Positions 19,621-31,614 of a stretch of 64,000 bases of DNA are shown piece by piece. The notes beneath the pieces are model-generated. The model had not been told where the DNA came from. It saw nothing but the letters and a program-made list of their open reading frames with translations, and made no database searches. Each line of letters opens with the position of its first letter. The first letter of the stretch is position 1. The translations under genes and the position numbers were made by a program. This DNA comes from Uloborus plumipes (Eukaryota > Arthropoda > Arachnida > Araneae > Uloboridae), in contig JAXGGA010001126.1 in the NCBI GenBank assembly GCA_038373865.1, positions 104,239 through 168,238 on the forward strand. Direction: 5' to 3'.

Positions 19621-22135
19621 AAGTAAAAATAAATTTCAAACCTCGCATATCTCCGGAACGAACCAAGGTACCGCTTTTCTGGGAAAAGTTTTCCTTTCAC
19701 ATGAACTCGGTTCTAGTTAAAATTTTGCATGAGCATTTATCGTAACACTAAGCATGAGAGAAGGGCAAGGTCGTGCTTTTTAACGGTTAGTTCATCAGAG
19801 AACAGTTCATTGCTTTGACCCGTTTATTGAGCTCGCTAATTTAAAAAACTTGCAAGTGATCTCTCTGAAAATGTTTTTGTGGATGAGTATCAGTACTATT
19901 CGTTTAAATAACGCTGACATTAGAAAAAAAATTGCAAAATTTATCTCAAGTAGTTTGAAAAATATATTGGTTGCTCAGTTGGGGGCACTGGATAATTTGA
20001 TTTAAAAAACAAAAGAAGAGTACTCGAGTGCGAGCGTATGTTATGGCCGATTTTGTGCAGGTCTTTAAATCGCAGAAAACTTGAGAGGAAGTCAGTGTTA
20101 AATGACACCGCCTGTACATCACTATAACTCTTATTACTGGTTGAAAGCTTGCTTTGTAAGTTGCTGTCTCTTCAATTATCCCTTCTTTTCATGCTCCAAT
20201 CATCTAGCAATCGGCTAACGTTAATCCTATCCAGATGAGACAGTTTGCCCCCGACTCTGCAGCGTCCATTGGTCGGGCGTAGGTCCACTGGTCAGTTACA
20301 ATGACTTGACCAGATTAAAGTCTCGAGGGACCAGGGACAATGCTCAACACCCCCTGCAGGAGCGAAGCCAAAAGGACAATGAAAAGTTCCCCAAACCAAG
20401 CTTTCCAGTATTCTTTTACCTGTTTATCACGGCATCCTTTGAAGCCGCCAAATGTTTGAGATGTCAAAAAGCAGCTCAGTAGGACACGCCCAGTTTTTTT
20501 TTTTTAACAAATGGTGTAGGTTATAATTGAATTTTATTATTGATTTTCTGAGTTTGGCAAAGATGAAAGAAGAATGTATGTAGGAGGGTCACATTCCATG
20601 TCAAGTGTCCCAAATTTTGAGAAGGTTCGACCCTCTCCGATTTTGATGTTTTTTTTTTTAGGGACACATATGATACCTGTATGAAACCATACCAAATGTC
20701 AGCTCCATAAAACCTATGGTTCAGCGAATATAAATTATTTCGTGTAAAGTCCTCTTTTTCGTGTCGTGACTGAAATGACTAAATGTCAAGTTTATGCTTT
20801 ATTGCTCGCGACCTAAGATCGTTATTAGGCTCAAATTTGGTGATTCTGATCACTGTTAAGGTAGAATAGCCTACTTGTGAAACAAAAGCTCAATGTGCTG
20901 TAGATTTTTTACAATTTGCTGCCAAACAATACTTTGCGGACAAAACAATACTCTGTTTTGTCATTAACCTCTATAAGTTAACCAACCATTCAAATTGACT
21001 ACTAATGTACTACACAGCAAATTTCAAATGCACTTCTAAATTTATGCAAGTTGCTCTGCTTTCAGCTTCACTCAGTAGCCTGGTTTTAAACGTTTTCTTT
21101 GAAGGTAACTTTTGCTTTTGAATTTTAAGAAATTTCCGTGGGAATGTTTTTAAAAATTTGTATTTTTCATTATTCGAAGAGTTTGAGGGACTCTTCTCGA
21201 ATAATAAAATTATCTTTATTTCATTATTAATACCGCTCATATTTGTAATGCATTTGCGTTGTTAAATTCATATAATTATTTTATTTCATCAAACAATATA
21301 TTATCCTTAAAAATAGTTTGAAAAGGTTTTAAGAAGTTAAAAAAACCTGAAAACAATACTAGAGAATTGCCAAAAAAGGTTACAAGAAGAGTAAGCGGAA
21401 GGCATAAAAAGCTGAAAACAAAACAAAAAAAAGCAGAAGTTTAATTGCTGCAATGACGTTCCTAACATACCCGCACATCCATTTTTAAGCGCAGAATTTA
21501 TTTCAAACCTGTGCTTCCTGAACATTAAGAACATGATAAAATAACAATTAAATCTCACAGAACGTACAACTGTTAATTTTCTTTGCAATTTAGTACTACC
21601 TATGTTAAATTGTAAATGTAACTCTGTAGTGAAGGTGAAGGTGCAAGTTTGCATTTCGTTTCAGGTACATTGTTCGAGAACTTTTTCACAGGGCTCCTAA
21701 ATATTGGTCTGCCCCGGGGCCCATGTGGCGCAAGTCCACCCGACTTGAGGCAATAGTCCCATTGTCTGTTTCGGCATTGCTGGCAAACATCCAGTCTCAA
21801 CAAGCATCAAAGCTCTCGAGACAATACCAAGCGACTGGATGTTGTTGTAACCAAGATGACTTGACTATACCCTATACCCGAAGATTAGCCCCACAGAAAT
21901 CGTTCGTCTTCAATCGGCAAGGCAGCCATCTGAGGAACAATCGGCTAATAGTTCAGCTGTCCCAAACAGCTGCGACAAAATACCGTGCAGGCTCCACCCC
22001 CTACCCCCCGGCGTCCATTGAGTGACGGGCAGCTTTGGCGCGCACAAAGGCCATTTCCACAGACTGCAGGGTGAAAGAAGGAGCCAGTAAGGTTATTGGG
22101 AAACGCTATATTGATATTGCATCACGGGTAGGACT
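19621..22135. other. No supported gene or bounded element
   Basis: Mostly unremarkable AT-rich sequence. The stretch at 21650-22100 is GC-richer and contains a 100-codon frame (21723-22025, plus) of low-complexity, non-domain composition. Parts of 20170-20400 and 21930-22040 share short phrases (CAATCGGCTAA, GCGTCCATTG) and may be two diverged members of an unnamed repeat. Confidence 0.35.
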
Positions 22136-22250
22136 ATACTGTAAAAAATGAACGTTTTTTTACAGTATAATACAGCTAATTTTATAGTAATAAATTGTAA
22201 AAATTGCTAATTTTACAGTCGATTTAACGTGGAATCGCTCAATAATGACT
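22136..22250. mobile_element. CACTG-family fragment E
   Basis: It starts TACTGTAAAAAATGAACG and continues TACAGTATAATACAGC, then loses family similarity after about 22220. It lies directly left of a piggyBac-like MITE. Confidence 0.6.
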
Positions 22251-22254
22251 TTAA

Positions 22255-22770
22255 CCCATTAATGCCTGACAATTTTTTTTTCCAAAGATATTTTGTTTTC
22301 TGGTTACAAACAGTGTTTAATGGACAGGAAAAATAATAAAAAAAAATATTATGTAAAAATTAATTTTTTTATTAAGGAAAGAAAAATCGTTCCTTAAAAG
22401 TTACGATAGACCCCAGAGGGTATATACTTTTTTTACTAAAATTTTTTTCTACCTACGATATAATATTTAAAAAGACATTTTATTAGAAGAAATAAAATCA
22501 GCAATTCACATAAACTGGGAAACTGGGAATAACTTTGAAAACCTAGGTTTTTTTCTTGAGATTGTGAACGATGTCATTTCTGATAAAGATCATATTAAAA
22601 CTGCTACAGAACACACTTTACAATGGTTATGTGTTGTAATCGGTTAATAACGAATGGAAACAATACCAAGGTACGAATTGAACACCATTATTTGGTTGAA
22701 ATGTTCATTTTGGGGAAATTCAGAACCTTTTTTAGACCGTCCCTAAAAAGGGACGCTAGGCATTAATGGG
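22255..22770 (+). mobile_element. piggyBac-like MITE (CCCATTAATGCC family), copy 1
   Basis: The ends CCCATTAATGCCTGA and TAGGCATTAATGGG are flanked by TTAA on both sides (22251-22254 and 22771-22774). A CCC start and TTAA duplication are piggyBac hallmarks. The right end has an extra inner hairpin, CGTCCCTAAAAAGGGACG, not mirrored on the left, which is the asymmetric internal repeat expected of piggyBac ends. No transposase frame. Related copies lie at 32155, 38872, 53565 and 57032. Confidence 0.85.
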
Positions 22771-22779
22771 TTAAAATCA

Positions 22780-23220
22780 CTATTTTTCCCAGTGCAAGTG
22801 TGATGCGTTGTACAAAACGTAATCACTCTCGGCTGTCAGACACCCCCTGCTTAGAAGAGCATAGGAAAAGATACATACAAGAGCCAGACGTTTTAAAATA
22901 GATGTTTTTCGACCTTGTCTCTTGGAATATATGTTTGAACCGATATTCGTTTAAATGGGGGCGGACAATATAATTTTTAAACTGAGACCAAAATAAATTG
23001 AGATCTGACAGCGAATCAACAGACATTTTTCGTCAATTATAGTTTAATTCATTCTATTTCATTAAATATAAGTAGCAATTACGTTCTAGTCGCAGAGTTC
23101 GAAATTGGATGTAAAATTTAGGTGTTATTGCTACCTAAGCTGTTTTGTTTTGATTGCCCAAAGGTTCTGCACAGGCGTAATTTTTGAATGATATAAGTAA
23201 CTTAAGCAAAGTGTTCGGCA
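22780..23220. other. No identified feature
   Basis: It contains a minus-strand open frame of 67 codons (22823-23026) with no recognisable domain. Nothing else stands out. Confidence 0.35.
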
Positions 23221-23225
23221 TAATA

Positions 23226-23876
23226 CAGGGTGTCCACTCCTATCGTGGACCAATAGCTAATTTCTAAACCGTTAGAGATACGCATATAGTTTATTTAGGA
23301 AAAAATCTCCAAATTACGAAAGGAATTTTGGGTCTATTCAATGTTTTTCAAAAAATCAAATTTTGAAAGAGTTACGAAATTTAAATTTTTATACAGCCCC
23401 CCAGTCCTATCAATCATATTTAGTAAAACATTCTTGACACTGTAACGTTTAAAACTAAAAAAAAATCACTCTTCTACCACAAAAATTGACCGAGTTATGA
23501 CGTTTTGAAAAATCAAGATTTTGCATTATTTCATGACGTCATCGAGAGATCACTAAAAGGACCGTATGCGAAATCCTTCAAAATCTTGATTTTTCAAAAC
23601 GTCATAACTCTGTCAATTTTTATGGTAGAACAGTGATTTTTTTTTAGTTTTAAATGTTACAGTGTCAAGAATGTTTTACTAAATATGATTGATAGGACTG
23701 GGGGGCTGTATAAAAATTTAAATTTCGTAACTCTTTCAAAATTTGATTTTTTGAAAAACATTGAATAGACCCAAAATTCCTTTCGTAATTTGGAGATCTT
23801 TTCCAAAATGAACTATATGCTTATCTCTAACGGTTTAGAAATTAGCTATTGGTCCACGATAGGAGTGGACACCCTG
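23226..23876. mobile_element. Foldback MITE, 651 bp, TA target, copy 1
   Basis: The ends CAGGGTGTCCACTCC and GGAGTGGACACCCTG are flanked by TA. The left half is repeated inverted as the right half for about 300 bases per arm at very high identity, leaving a centre of a few dozen bases with a TGACGTCA site. TA duplication and a full-length inverted design point to a Tc1/mariner-type MITE. A near-identical copy lies at 55653-56295. Confidence 0.85.
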
Positions 23877-23879
23877 TAT

Positions 23880-25635
23880 ATAAAGCTAGTAAAAAATGAC
23901 GTAAAATTACGATCTTGAAACTAATCTTCTTTTTGAATAAAGAATTAGGCATCAAAACTGACGGCTGAATGTTAAATCGTGGTCCACAAACAAAATGTTT
24001 AATTGCTAAGTGTGATTCATGACGGCTTTTGTCGAACCCAATCCTGGTTTTAGTGCAAACACTCTTTTAAATAAATCAAATAAAACGCAATAAATATTGC
24101 ACTACAACCCATAACAAGTTTTGCGATAACCGGAGATGAGAACATGTACGAGCAAACTGAACACTTTCCACATAAAGTTGGCAAATAATTACTCGTGAAA
24201 TAAGAGATTGTAATCTAAAAAATAGCAAAGCTATCCTTATCAACTTTGTATTATGATACTGGTTACGGTTAAACTATGTGCACTAATCAAAATTTCTGCT
24301 TCAAAGAATGATTTCAACGTGTTTTTCGCGCATTAATTAAAATCTTTGAACATCTAATAAGACAAGAGCAGATCAAAGTAAACCTAACATGCGGTTTTAC
24401 TTCTAAGAATGAACTTTTAAAAGGAACTGAAATCACACCAAAATCTTCTAAAAGCGCATGAGAGAAAGATATCTATACGGAAAACGCATTCGAAATCACA
24501 AAATCGATTCCGCCTCCACGTCGTGCCACACTATTCCCTTCTATTTGTTCCATAACAGACGATAGTATTTTTCCAATATATCTGTCTCTCGATCTTTTCC
24601 GCGCACGGAGAAGGAATTGGTAAGAGGAGAAAGAAGAAAAGATCAGCCGGTTTGGAAAGGCGACAAAGCGGAAAATCTATTAACGAAACCTCTTCGTAAT
24701 TCCCTTTTAAAAGCTCGGGCGTTAAATTAAATGGTTTTAAGAAAAAAGACGCGAATTCTTCGTTTCTATGGTTTTGTTTTTGGAACGAGGGAAGACAACA
24801 GCTCTGCTCCCGAGGCGATGGAGCAATTTCATTAAATCGAACAACATAATTAGAACTGTTCGAGCTGTTTGTAATTATTTAAATGCGGCATTCTATTGAT
24901 CATTCTAAAGTGTCTGAATCGAATGAGTAGCATTTTTGAACATTGTAACGATGCTAGGCTGACTCTGTTTCAAGGGAAATTAAAATTAATATTTGGGAGA
25001 AATGAAAGAATTCAGAAAATAAGAAAAAAGAAAGGGGGAAAAGAGATGAAAAAATATTGTTTCTTTAGTGAAGCAAAAAGTTTATTTAATAGTATTGTCT
25101 AATGCAAACAATTTTGCTCATCATGAAATGTAGAAACCAAAGAATTGCGGCTTCTACACCCGCACATCCCTTATATGCTTTTTCCGTTAAACATTTTCGA
25201 AATATTTAATGAGATATGATACCTAAAAATCAATGAAAAATTCGATTTGTCAATCCTTTGCTTAAAACTTTGTTTGACACTTTTTGTAGAATAGTTCAGA
25301 AAAGTATTGAAACAATCTCATTAACATTAACACATTAAAAAGGCTTTTAATAAATACTTTAACCGCAGTGGTTTTCTAACTTTTTTTTTTTTTTTGAAAT
25401 CATATGTTTTTTAAAGTGCCAAAACTTGAGAACATATGCATAAACGAACTTTATTTACAATCTGCTAAACAGAATTAGGGATGGGTTTTGCAATATTTTG
25501 AAAAAAGAAAGTAGCGAAAATGGAGTGAATCCATATTTCTTAGGTTTTTCTACGGATGCAAACTTTTTAACTTTTATTCTTTCAAAACCTTATTCACTGA
25601 TTTAATTACAAACCCATTCTTGGAGTTAGACTCAG
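23880..25635. other. Single-copy-looking stretch; possible conserved non-coding element at 24470-24890
   Basis: No repeats with visible boundaries. The part at 24470-24890 is less AT-rich and more varied in composition, with homeodomain-like TAATTA (24848-24853), GAGCTGTTTGTAATTATTTAAATG and several CGAA runs. It has no long frame and no splice-bounded exon that I could support. Being regulatory is a guess from composition. Confidence 0.25.
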
Positions 25636-25639
25636 AGAA

Positions 25640-26146
25640 AACTCATTCTTAGAGAGTAAAAAAAAAAATATTTGTTTGTGTGTGTGTACCTTATACAAAT
25701 CCAGTTTACTTCGGATCAGGACGAAATTTGGCAAGGAGATACTTGGGCACCCGGGAAGGAAGGTGGTTTTTGAGCGGTAAAAAAGTACCGATCCGTTCGA
25801 ATTTCGAATAAAGGACTTCAAAATGGCTCTACCTAGTGAAATACTTATCGGATCTTCTCGATCTTGGTCTCATTCAAAAGAATGCAAAAAATACCTGTTA
25901 GGAGAGTCTCTTTCCAAAGGCTTTCAAAACCACTAATCGATATCTCCAACCTGAAGAAAGATATGGGTATTTAAAAATTTAGAAATATCCTTTTAAAATT
26001 GGATTTATAAAAATCGTCTGCACGAGCGTGAAAGAAATTAAATAGGGTGAAATAAATCATTAATGAGGAAAAAGGTGTTGATATTTTTTTCTTGAACATC
26101 TACTTATATTAAAAACCGAGTATCTATCTTTCTTTCTATCTTTCTT

Positions 26147-26185
<39 letters not shown>

Positions 26186-27358
26186 ATCTTTCTTTCTAAC
26201 TATCTATCTATGTCACGCTTATTTCTCCTGAACGCCAATGAACTGAAAGTCGAACCAGGTACCGATAGATAGGTAATTTTTCAGGCTTTATTAGTTTCAA
26301 TTTATATAATTATACGATTTTAATTAGGGAAGATATCAATTAATAAGTAGTCAAATTTAAAGCGATTAAGCCTAATAAAGGATTAAACTTCCAAGACATT
26401 TTTTCTTACCGTTGCCATTTTGAATTAAAACGTTAATTAAATTATTGAACTATTTAAAACTCCAAGATATTTATTTCTTTCCGTTGCGATTTTAAATTAA
26501 AACGTTAATTAAATTGAACTTTTTAAAATGAAAGAGTGTTATTTTTTTCCATTGTCATTTTGAATGCGTGTTATAACAAAGTTCTAACAATTGTTTTTAT
26601 TCTAATTATTAATGACATATTTTTTCTCTTGTACCATTTTGAAAATGTGTTTTTAAATAAAATTGCAATTGCTGTTTTTAGAAGGGACTTTTTTTTGGCT
26701 GCGATCCAAATATTAAAACAACTTTTTCGTTTAGAATTTTGCAATTAATTTTACAGGAAAAAAGCGGTTTGAAAATAACTGTTTTTTGGAAAGGAATTTT
26801 ATTTGTTATTTAGGGAGAGTGCTAAGTATGCGCTGCTTGACATCGTCTTTATTTTTGAGGAAGCATGTGCAAATAATTCGATTGATTCTTTGATGCAGGA
26901 AAGCTTTTTAGCGAGCCGCTTTAGCGGGGAGTAGTTTATTAAACTTTTCCTTGATACTTTAAAGGCGAGCCGCCTTGGCGGCGAGTAGTTTATTGAAACT
27001 TTCATCGCTACTGTAAAGGCGAGCCGCCTTGACGGCGAGTAAACTGTTTAAACTTTCCTCATTACTTTAAAGGCGAGTCGCCTTGGTGGCGAGTAGTTTT
27101 CTCAAACTGCCTTCACTACATTACAGCCCGTGCAACGCCGGGCCACGCAGCTAGTAAACAAATAAAATTCTTGCTTTCGCTTTAGGCTTTTCCTGTAACG
27201 GACGGATTAAAAAAAAAATTTGGCGATTGATTAATTTTTCTCACTGCGTTCTAGCAAACTGTTGACTTTAATTTAATCGGGACTTCTAGACACACGCGTT
27301 GTTGACATGACATTTTTCCTTAAGATAGATCCCGTACAGAGCCGGACCAATTAGCTGG
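25640..27358 (+). mobile_element. Non-autonomous Helitron, family H2, copy 1 (holds another Helitron)
   Basis: It aligns with 36534-37374 on both sides of an inserted Helitron. The shared 5' part runs from TTTGTGTGTGTGTACC-like sequence through AAAGTACCGATCC to GAAAGAAATTAAATAG. The shared 3' part runs from AAATAAAATTCTTGCTTT to a GTACAGAGCCGGAC hairpin and CTGG (a mutated CTAG). The exact 5' end is blurred. Between the two parts lies the H3 Helitron 26099-27154. Confidence 0.65.
26099..27154 (+). mobile_element. Non-autonomous Helitron, family H3, inserted in H2
   Basis: It starts TCTACTTATATTAAAAACC after A and ends with the hairpin GCCCGTGCAACGCCGGGC, ACGCAG, then CTAG before T, i.e. insertion between A and T. 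Near the 5' end is a CTTT tetranucleotide array (about 26127-26200). Near the 3' end is a tandem array of about 60-base units reading GGCGAGCCGCCTTGGCGG (26909-27095). H2 copy 2 lacks this insertion, confirming the boundaries. Confidence 0.85.
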
Positions 27359-27372
27359 TAAAGTAATAAAAT

Positions 27373-28278
27373 CAGAGGTGGCGCTAAGAAATGCCCGACA
27401 AGGGGGCAAGCTTGCCCGACAGGGGGGCACAGGTATAATTTAAAAATTTAGTCACGAAAATTAAGTTTCTTATAATGTGCAGTTAATTTTAATTGAAGGG
27501 ATGGGGTTCGGGACTCTCCATCGTACATTTTTTGAAGTCGAAGTAAAAAAATAGCTATTATAAGCTATAGCCAAAAATCATCCCCCCCCCTCCTCGACCG
27601 ACGACACCTGTTACACTAATTAAAACTGTCTGACGATGCACATCATACAATAGTGATTGGCGATGCATTTCCCCCCAACCCTGGATGCAATTCGCAATTC
27701 CGGAGTCCTGAGAGGGGGAGATGTCTTTTCCTTTCTTCACACAGTCGTCGTGTCTTACGTCCCCTAATCACCCACCCCTTCTCGGCAGTTGGTGGCAAAG
27801 GCCCTGAGAGAAACACGTGTCTAGCTCAGATTCTCAGAAAGAACTTGTTACCCTGCTGGCGATTTGCGGGTGCGGACCTTTGCTGGTTTGAAAAAGAAAA
27901 GGGAAAATTTTCCTTTCCCACTTGAACAAAAATAACTTTCTCCAGCAGAACTTACGTTCATTCAAAAGAGATACGACGGCAGCAACTCGAGTCCTGAAGG
28001 TTCTCGTGTTCCAAATTAGTCTGGAATTGCATATTTTGTCAAATAATGAGAATATCTTAAGAAAAAAAAAAAGGTTTTTTCAGTTGAATGACTTTATTGC
28101 AATAATTTTACTGATCTGTCGGAATCAGAAAAGTTTTCGGCACTTAGATTTCTGTCGGAAAATTTGATCGTCGGAAAAATTTTCCCGACGAAGTTAGAAA
28201 TTTTCCCCGATGGGGGGGCAAGTCGTTTCCGACAGGGGGGCAATTGCCCCCCCTGCCCCATAGCTAGCGCCGCCACTG
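27373..28278. mobile_element. hAT element, 906 bp, with GC-rich interior
   Basis: The ends CAGAGGTGGCGCTA and TAGCGCCGCCACTG are flanked by the exact duplication AATAAAAT (27365-27372 and 28279-28286). Both subterminal regions carry CCCGACAGGGGGGCA-type motifs on opposite strands. The middle (27575-27900) is GC-richer than the ends and has an open frame of 90 codons without a domain. It could be captured genomic DNA. Confidence 0.88.
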
Positions 28279-28286
28279 AATAAAAT

Positions 28287-28970
28287 TAAATAAAGAAGGG
28301 AAAGGGATTGAAAAAACCCTTCATTTAAAATAGAGAAATACATTTTCTATTGAGCTTATTTTTGTTTCTTGCGTAAAAATTATATTTATTAAATAATAAC
28401 CTTTAATAATACAATCATGACAAAAGTAAAAATTTTTTAAAGGTAAAACAGAAAAATAATTAAGTCACCAAGTCCCCTTAATGCTTCCGTTGAAAACAAA
28501 TTCATTCAGTGCTTTGCTGTGTATTAGTTTCAGAATCATCAAAATGAAGTTTATTTAAATCTTTTACATTTTTTTTAAATATCGATTTACGAGTAAAACA
28601 CGAGCCCTGACATCCATTGTTACCGTTAAAATAAAATATAGAGCTTAACCATAAACTTACAATTACTATTTAAAAAATAAAATGAGTAAACAAAATAATA
28701 AAAACAAATTTTTTTTCTTGTGTGTGTGAGAAAAAGTAGCATAAAATGACGGTTATTAGTAGAAACTCTAAATAAACCGTTGTACGAAAAAGAACTCCTT
28801 CCTCATTATTCTGAAGAACAGATAACTTCCGCGCCCAATTAATGAATGTAAAATATCAACATTCTCTACACATTGACAGGAGAACAAAAAAAAGCACTTC
28901 CTCACCACGAAACCATACAATAGTGTAAAAACGAAAATTTAAAAAATAAGTTGCAGTCGAAACATATTTC
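28287..28970. other. AT-rich stretch without identified features
   Basis: No open frames, bounded repeats or RNA genes were recognised. Confidence 0.4.
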
Positions 28971-28975
28971 CGGAC

Positions 28976-30605
28976 CAGTGGTCGGAAGTAGCGCCCTACA
29001 AGTAGCGAAACTACTGTAGTAGCTGCATTTTTTAGTAGTTTGTAGTGTAGCGCACTACTTTTTAAAAAAAGTAGAGTAGTGAGTAGCGCGATACAAAAAA
29101 ATAGTAGTTCGTAGCGATTTCTGGAAACTACTTTTAAATTAAATAAATAAATAAATAAATGAATGAAAAAAAAAAAAAAAAGAGAACGAAGGAAAAAAAC
29201 AAAGTTTAATTGACTGACTAGTGCAAATCTTGCACGAGTACAGCAGCGGACTCAAGGAGAAATAAGAACCATAAAAATATGAGCTGATCTTAGATACATC
29301 ATTTTGACGAAATACATTCTATCTGTTTGATATCATTGGTTTATTTGGCATCATAATTTTTATATTCCTTTAAGATTTTTTTTTAAAAATGAAGGTTGAA
29401 TTCTTTCAATCTTTCACTTTTGAATCCTTTCTTGTGGCGAATATTCGTAAAATTTTCTTAAAAAGATCTAAAAAGGACAAATTTTAACAAAAAATAATTA
29501 AATAAATAAATAAATAAATAAGGAACAGAAAGGAAAAGTAACTAATAAATTCAAAGACAATTCTTAGTTCTATCCCATATTCAAATGAGTTAATTTATTA
29601 ATGTAAACCACTTTTCGAATTTTTTCGCTCAACCCTCAAATATGTATGCTTTTTATTTAGTTATTACTTCCTTTTACGTAGTAAAGGAAGTATTGTGATC
29701 ACGAAAAAAATTTCACTCAAATTTCGGTCTAAATTTTGACTTTGCTCACCCCTGAATGAATGTCGCGTAGTTTTTTCGACCTGTCAGCACGTGCATATGT
29801 ACCTAACAACATACAAGCAGTCGAAAAATCAATTTCGACCACCCCCGAGTAAATTAAGACGAGTTTTCTCGTGACGTCTGTATGTACGTATGTGCGGATG
29901 TATGTGCGTATGTGGCTCGCATAACTCAAAAACTATATGCCGTAGAAACTTCTAGCTTGGTATGTAGGCTCTGAGGGGGGTCTAGTTGTGCACCTCCCCT
30001 TGTGATTGCATTCGAATGTTCCCAAAGGGGTCTTTTACCCCTTTTTCGGGGTAAATCAATGTTAATTTCAATACAGACTCAAGTGATATGAACTGACGCC
30101 ACTACTTGGCGACATGTCGCCAAGCTTTTGGTCGCCAAGTGTTTGACGCCAACTTGGCGATATATCGCCAAGTTGGCGACAAATTTGGCGAAAAAATTAT
30201 TTTTTGAATTTGGGTTCAACTTGGCGCTATTCACGATATTTGGCGAAAATTCACTAAATGATATTAAAATCAGCAATATTTAGAAAAATAATAATTGTAA
30301 AATATTTTTTGCATTGTTTCGTGGTAGATTAGGGGAGTAAATATTTGAATTGTTACCTTGCTCACTCCAAGCACTTTTTTTAACACTTAAGGCAACTACT
30401 AAGAAATTTACACGTAAAAGGAAGTAGTGTGGGGTCCATACCAGATTTTTTTTTTTTAAGTAGCAAAGTAGCGGCTACAATTCAAAAGTAGTATGTAGTC
30501 GCTACATTAAAAAAAAAGTAGTTGTAGCTGTAGTTAACTACAATTATAACGAAGTAGTTGTAGTTGTAGTTCGCTACAAAAGAAATGTAGTTTTTCCAAC
30601 CACTG
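28976..30605. mobile_element. hAT element (CAGTGGTCGGAAGTAGC family), copy 1, interrupted by repeat R
   Basis: The ends CAGTGGTCGGAAGTAGC and TTTTCCAACCACTG are flanked by TTCCGGAC / TTCTGGAC, an 8-bp duplication with one mismatch. Both ends are dense in GTAGC / GCTAC and AGTAGTTGTAG motifs, a strong subterminal repeat array. The copy at 49997-50579 has the same ends but no R insertion, which gives the empty site for R. Confidence 0.85.
29666..30450 (+). repeat. R repeat, full-length copy inside a hAT element
   Basis: About 785 bases, starting with a near-perfect palindrome ACTTCCTTTTACGTAGTAAAGGAAGT and ending AGGAAGTAGTGTGGGGTCC, which reuses the same AAAGGAAGT word. The middle has TATGTACGTATGTGCGGATG runs. 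At 30100-30195 is an array of TTGGCGAYATRTCGCCAA palindromes. A copy on the other strand lies at 62848-63634. No coding frame persists. The mobile-element class is not recognised. Confidence 0.75.
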
Positions 30606-30619
30606 TTCTGGACGCATAT

Positions 30620-31115
30620 ATTTTTGCCCGTGTGTTTCCGTTATCGAAATATGAGATCTTACACATCTGTCGGAATAGTTAGAAAAGTAGCCACATTCAG
30701 CGAGTTTCAGCGAACGACGGAAGACATTCTTCACAAGATTTGTCGATGGATGCAGACGATGAAAAGAAGTGATCAGTTTCTCGCGAAACTTGGTGCTTTT
30801 CTTAAAATGTGAGCAGTACCTCGATATCGGGGGACGAGGGCAAAAAACTTTTGAGTCTGAAATATGTCTGAAGACGCTCATTCGGTTGCTATATATTTGA
30901 ACTTTTTTCATCGTCACATTCCTCGTATGCAATGGTAAGAATTATGAATCGTTTGATAACTATTCACTAAAAGAAGTATTGAAATTAACTAATGGCTACA
31001 GAGATACCAATTACTAAGGGCGCCGGTTAATTGAATTAGCCGCTTTGATGAATTAAATCGCCAAAAACAGAATAAAATGCAGCTTATTGGATCAAAAATG
31101 TTCAGAAAAAACGTG
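30620..31115. other. Stretch without a supported gene
   Basis: Somewhat GC-richer at 30620-30860 with opposing open frames (30624-30812 plus, 30534-30932 minus), neither with a recognised domain. Nothing further was identified. Confidence 0.3.
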
Positions 31116-31122
31116 ATTCATG

Positions 31123-31610
31123 CACTGTAAAAAATGAATGTTGTTTTTGCAGTATAATACAGCTAATTTTATATCAATAAGCTGTAAAAATTGCTGATTT
31201 TACAACAATAAATTGTAAAATTGCCCATTTTACAGTAATAAACTGTAAATTGCCCATTTTACAGTAATGAACTGTAAATTGCCAATTTTACAGTAATAAA
31301 CTGAAAAATTACTCATTTTACAGCTTATTACCGTGCATTTTACAGTTTTATACTGGAACCTCTGCTGCCAGTATGATACTGTTGTTTTTACAGTATAATT
31401 CTAACAGTATAATTCTATACAGTATAATTCATTTAAATATTACGGCAATAAACTGTAAAACTGGTAATACGCTGTAAAATTGCTGTTTTGCAGTAATAAA
31501 CTCTAAAATTACTAATTTTGCAGTTTATTACAGTGCGTTATATAGTTTTCAACTGAAATCTCCGCTGCCAGTATTACAATGTAAAAGCATCGGTTTATTT
31601 TTTGCTATTG
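31123..31610. mobile_element. CACTG-family MITE copy F, expanded internal units
   Basis: The left end CACTGTAAAAAATGAATG and the right end TTATTTTTTGCTATTG followed by TA. It has at least five consecutive ACAGTAATAAACTGTAAATTGCC-like units at 31195-31320, more than other copies, showing local expansion of the subrepeat. Confidence 0.8.
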
Positions 31611-31614
31611 TATT

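Noticed and set aside
22201..22250. GATTTAACG words as a Tigger end next to piggyBac copy 1
   Set aside because: Only a single short match was found, with no opposing end.
26127..26215. CTTT array considered as an independent satellite
   Set aside because: It sits at a fixed place near the 5' end of H3 Helitrons and recurs at 33040 in the same context.
29881..29925. TATGTACGTATGTGCGGATG runs read as a regulatory array
   Set aside because: They are part of the R repeat and are present in its other full copy.
30080..30195. Direct-repeat palindromes considered as a CRISPR-like array
   Set aside because: Units are palindromic words without constant spacer length, occur in dispersed copies of R, and the DNA is clearly animal.
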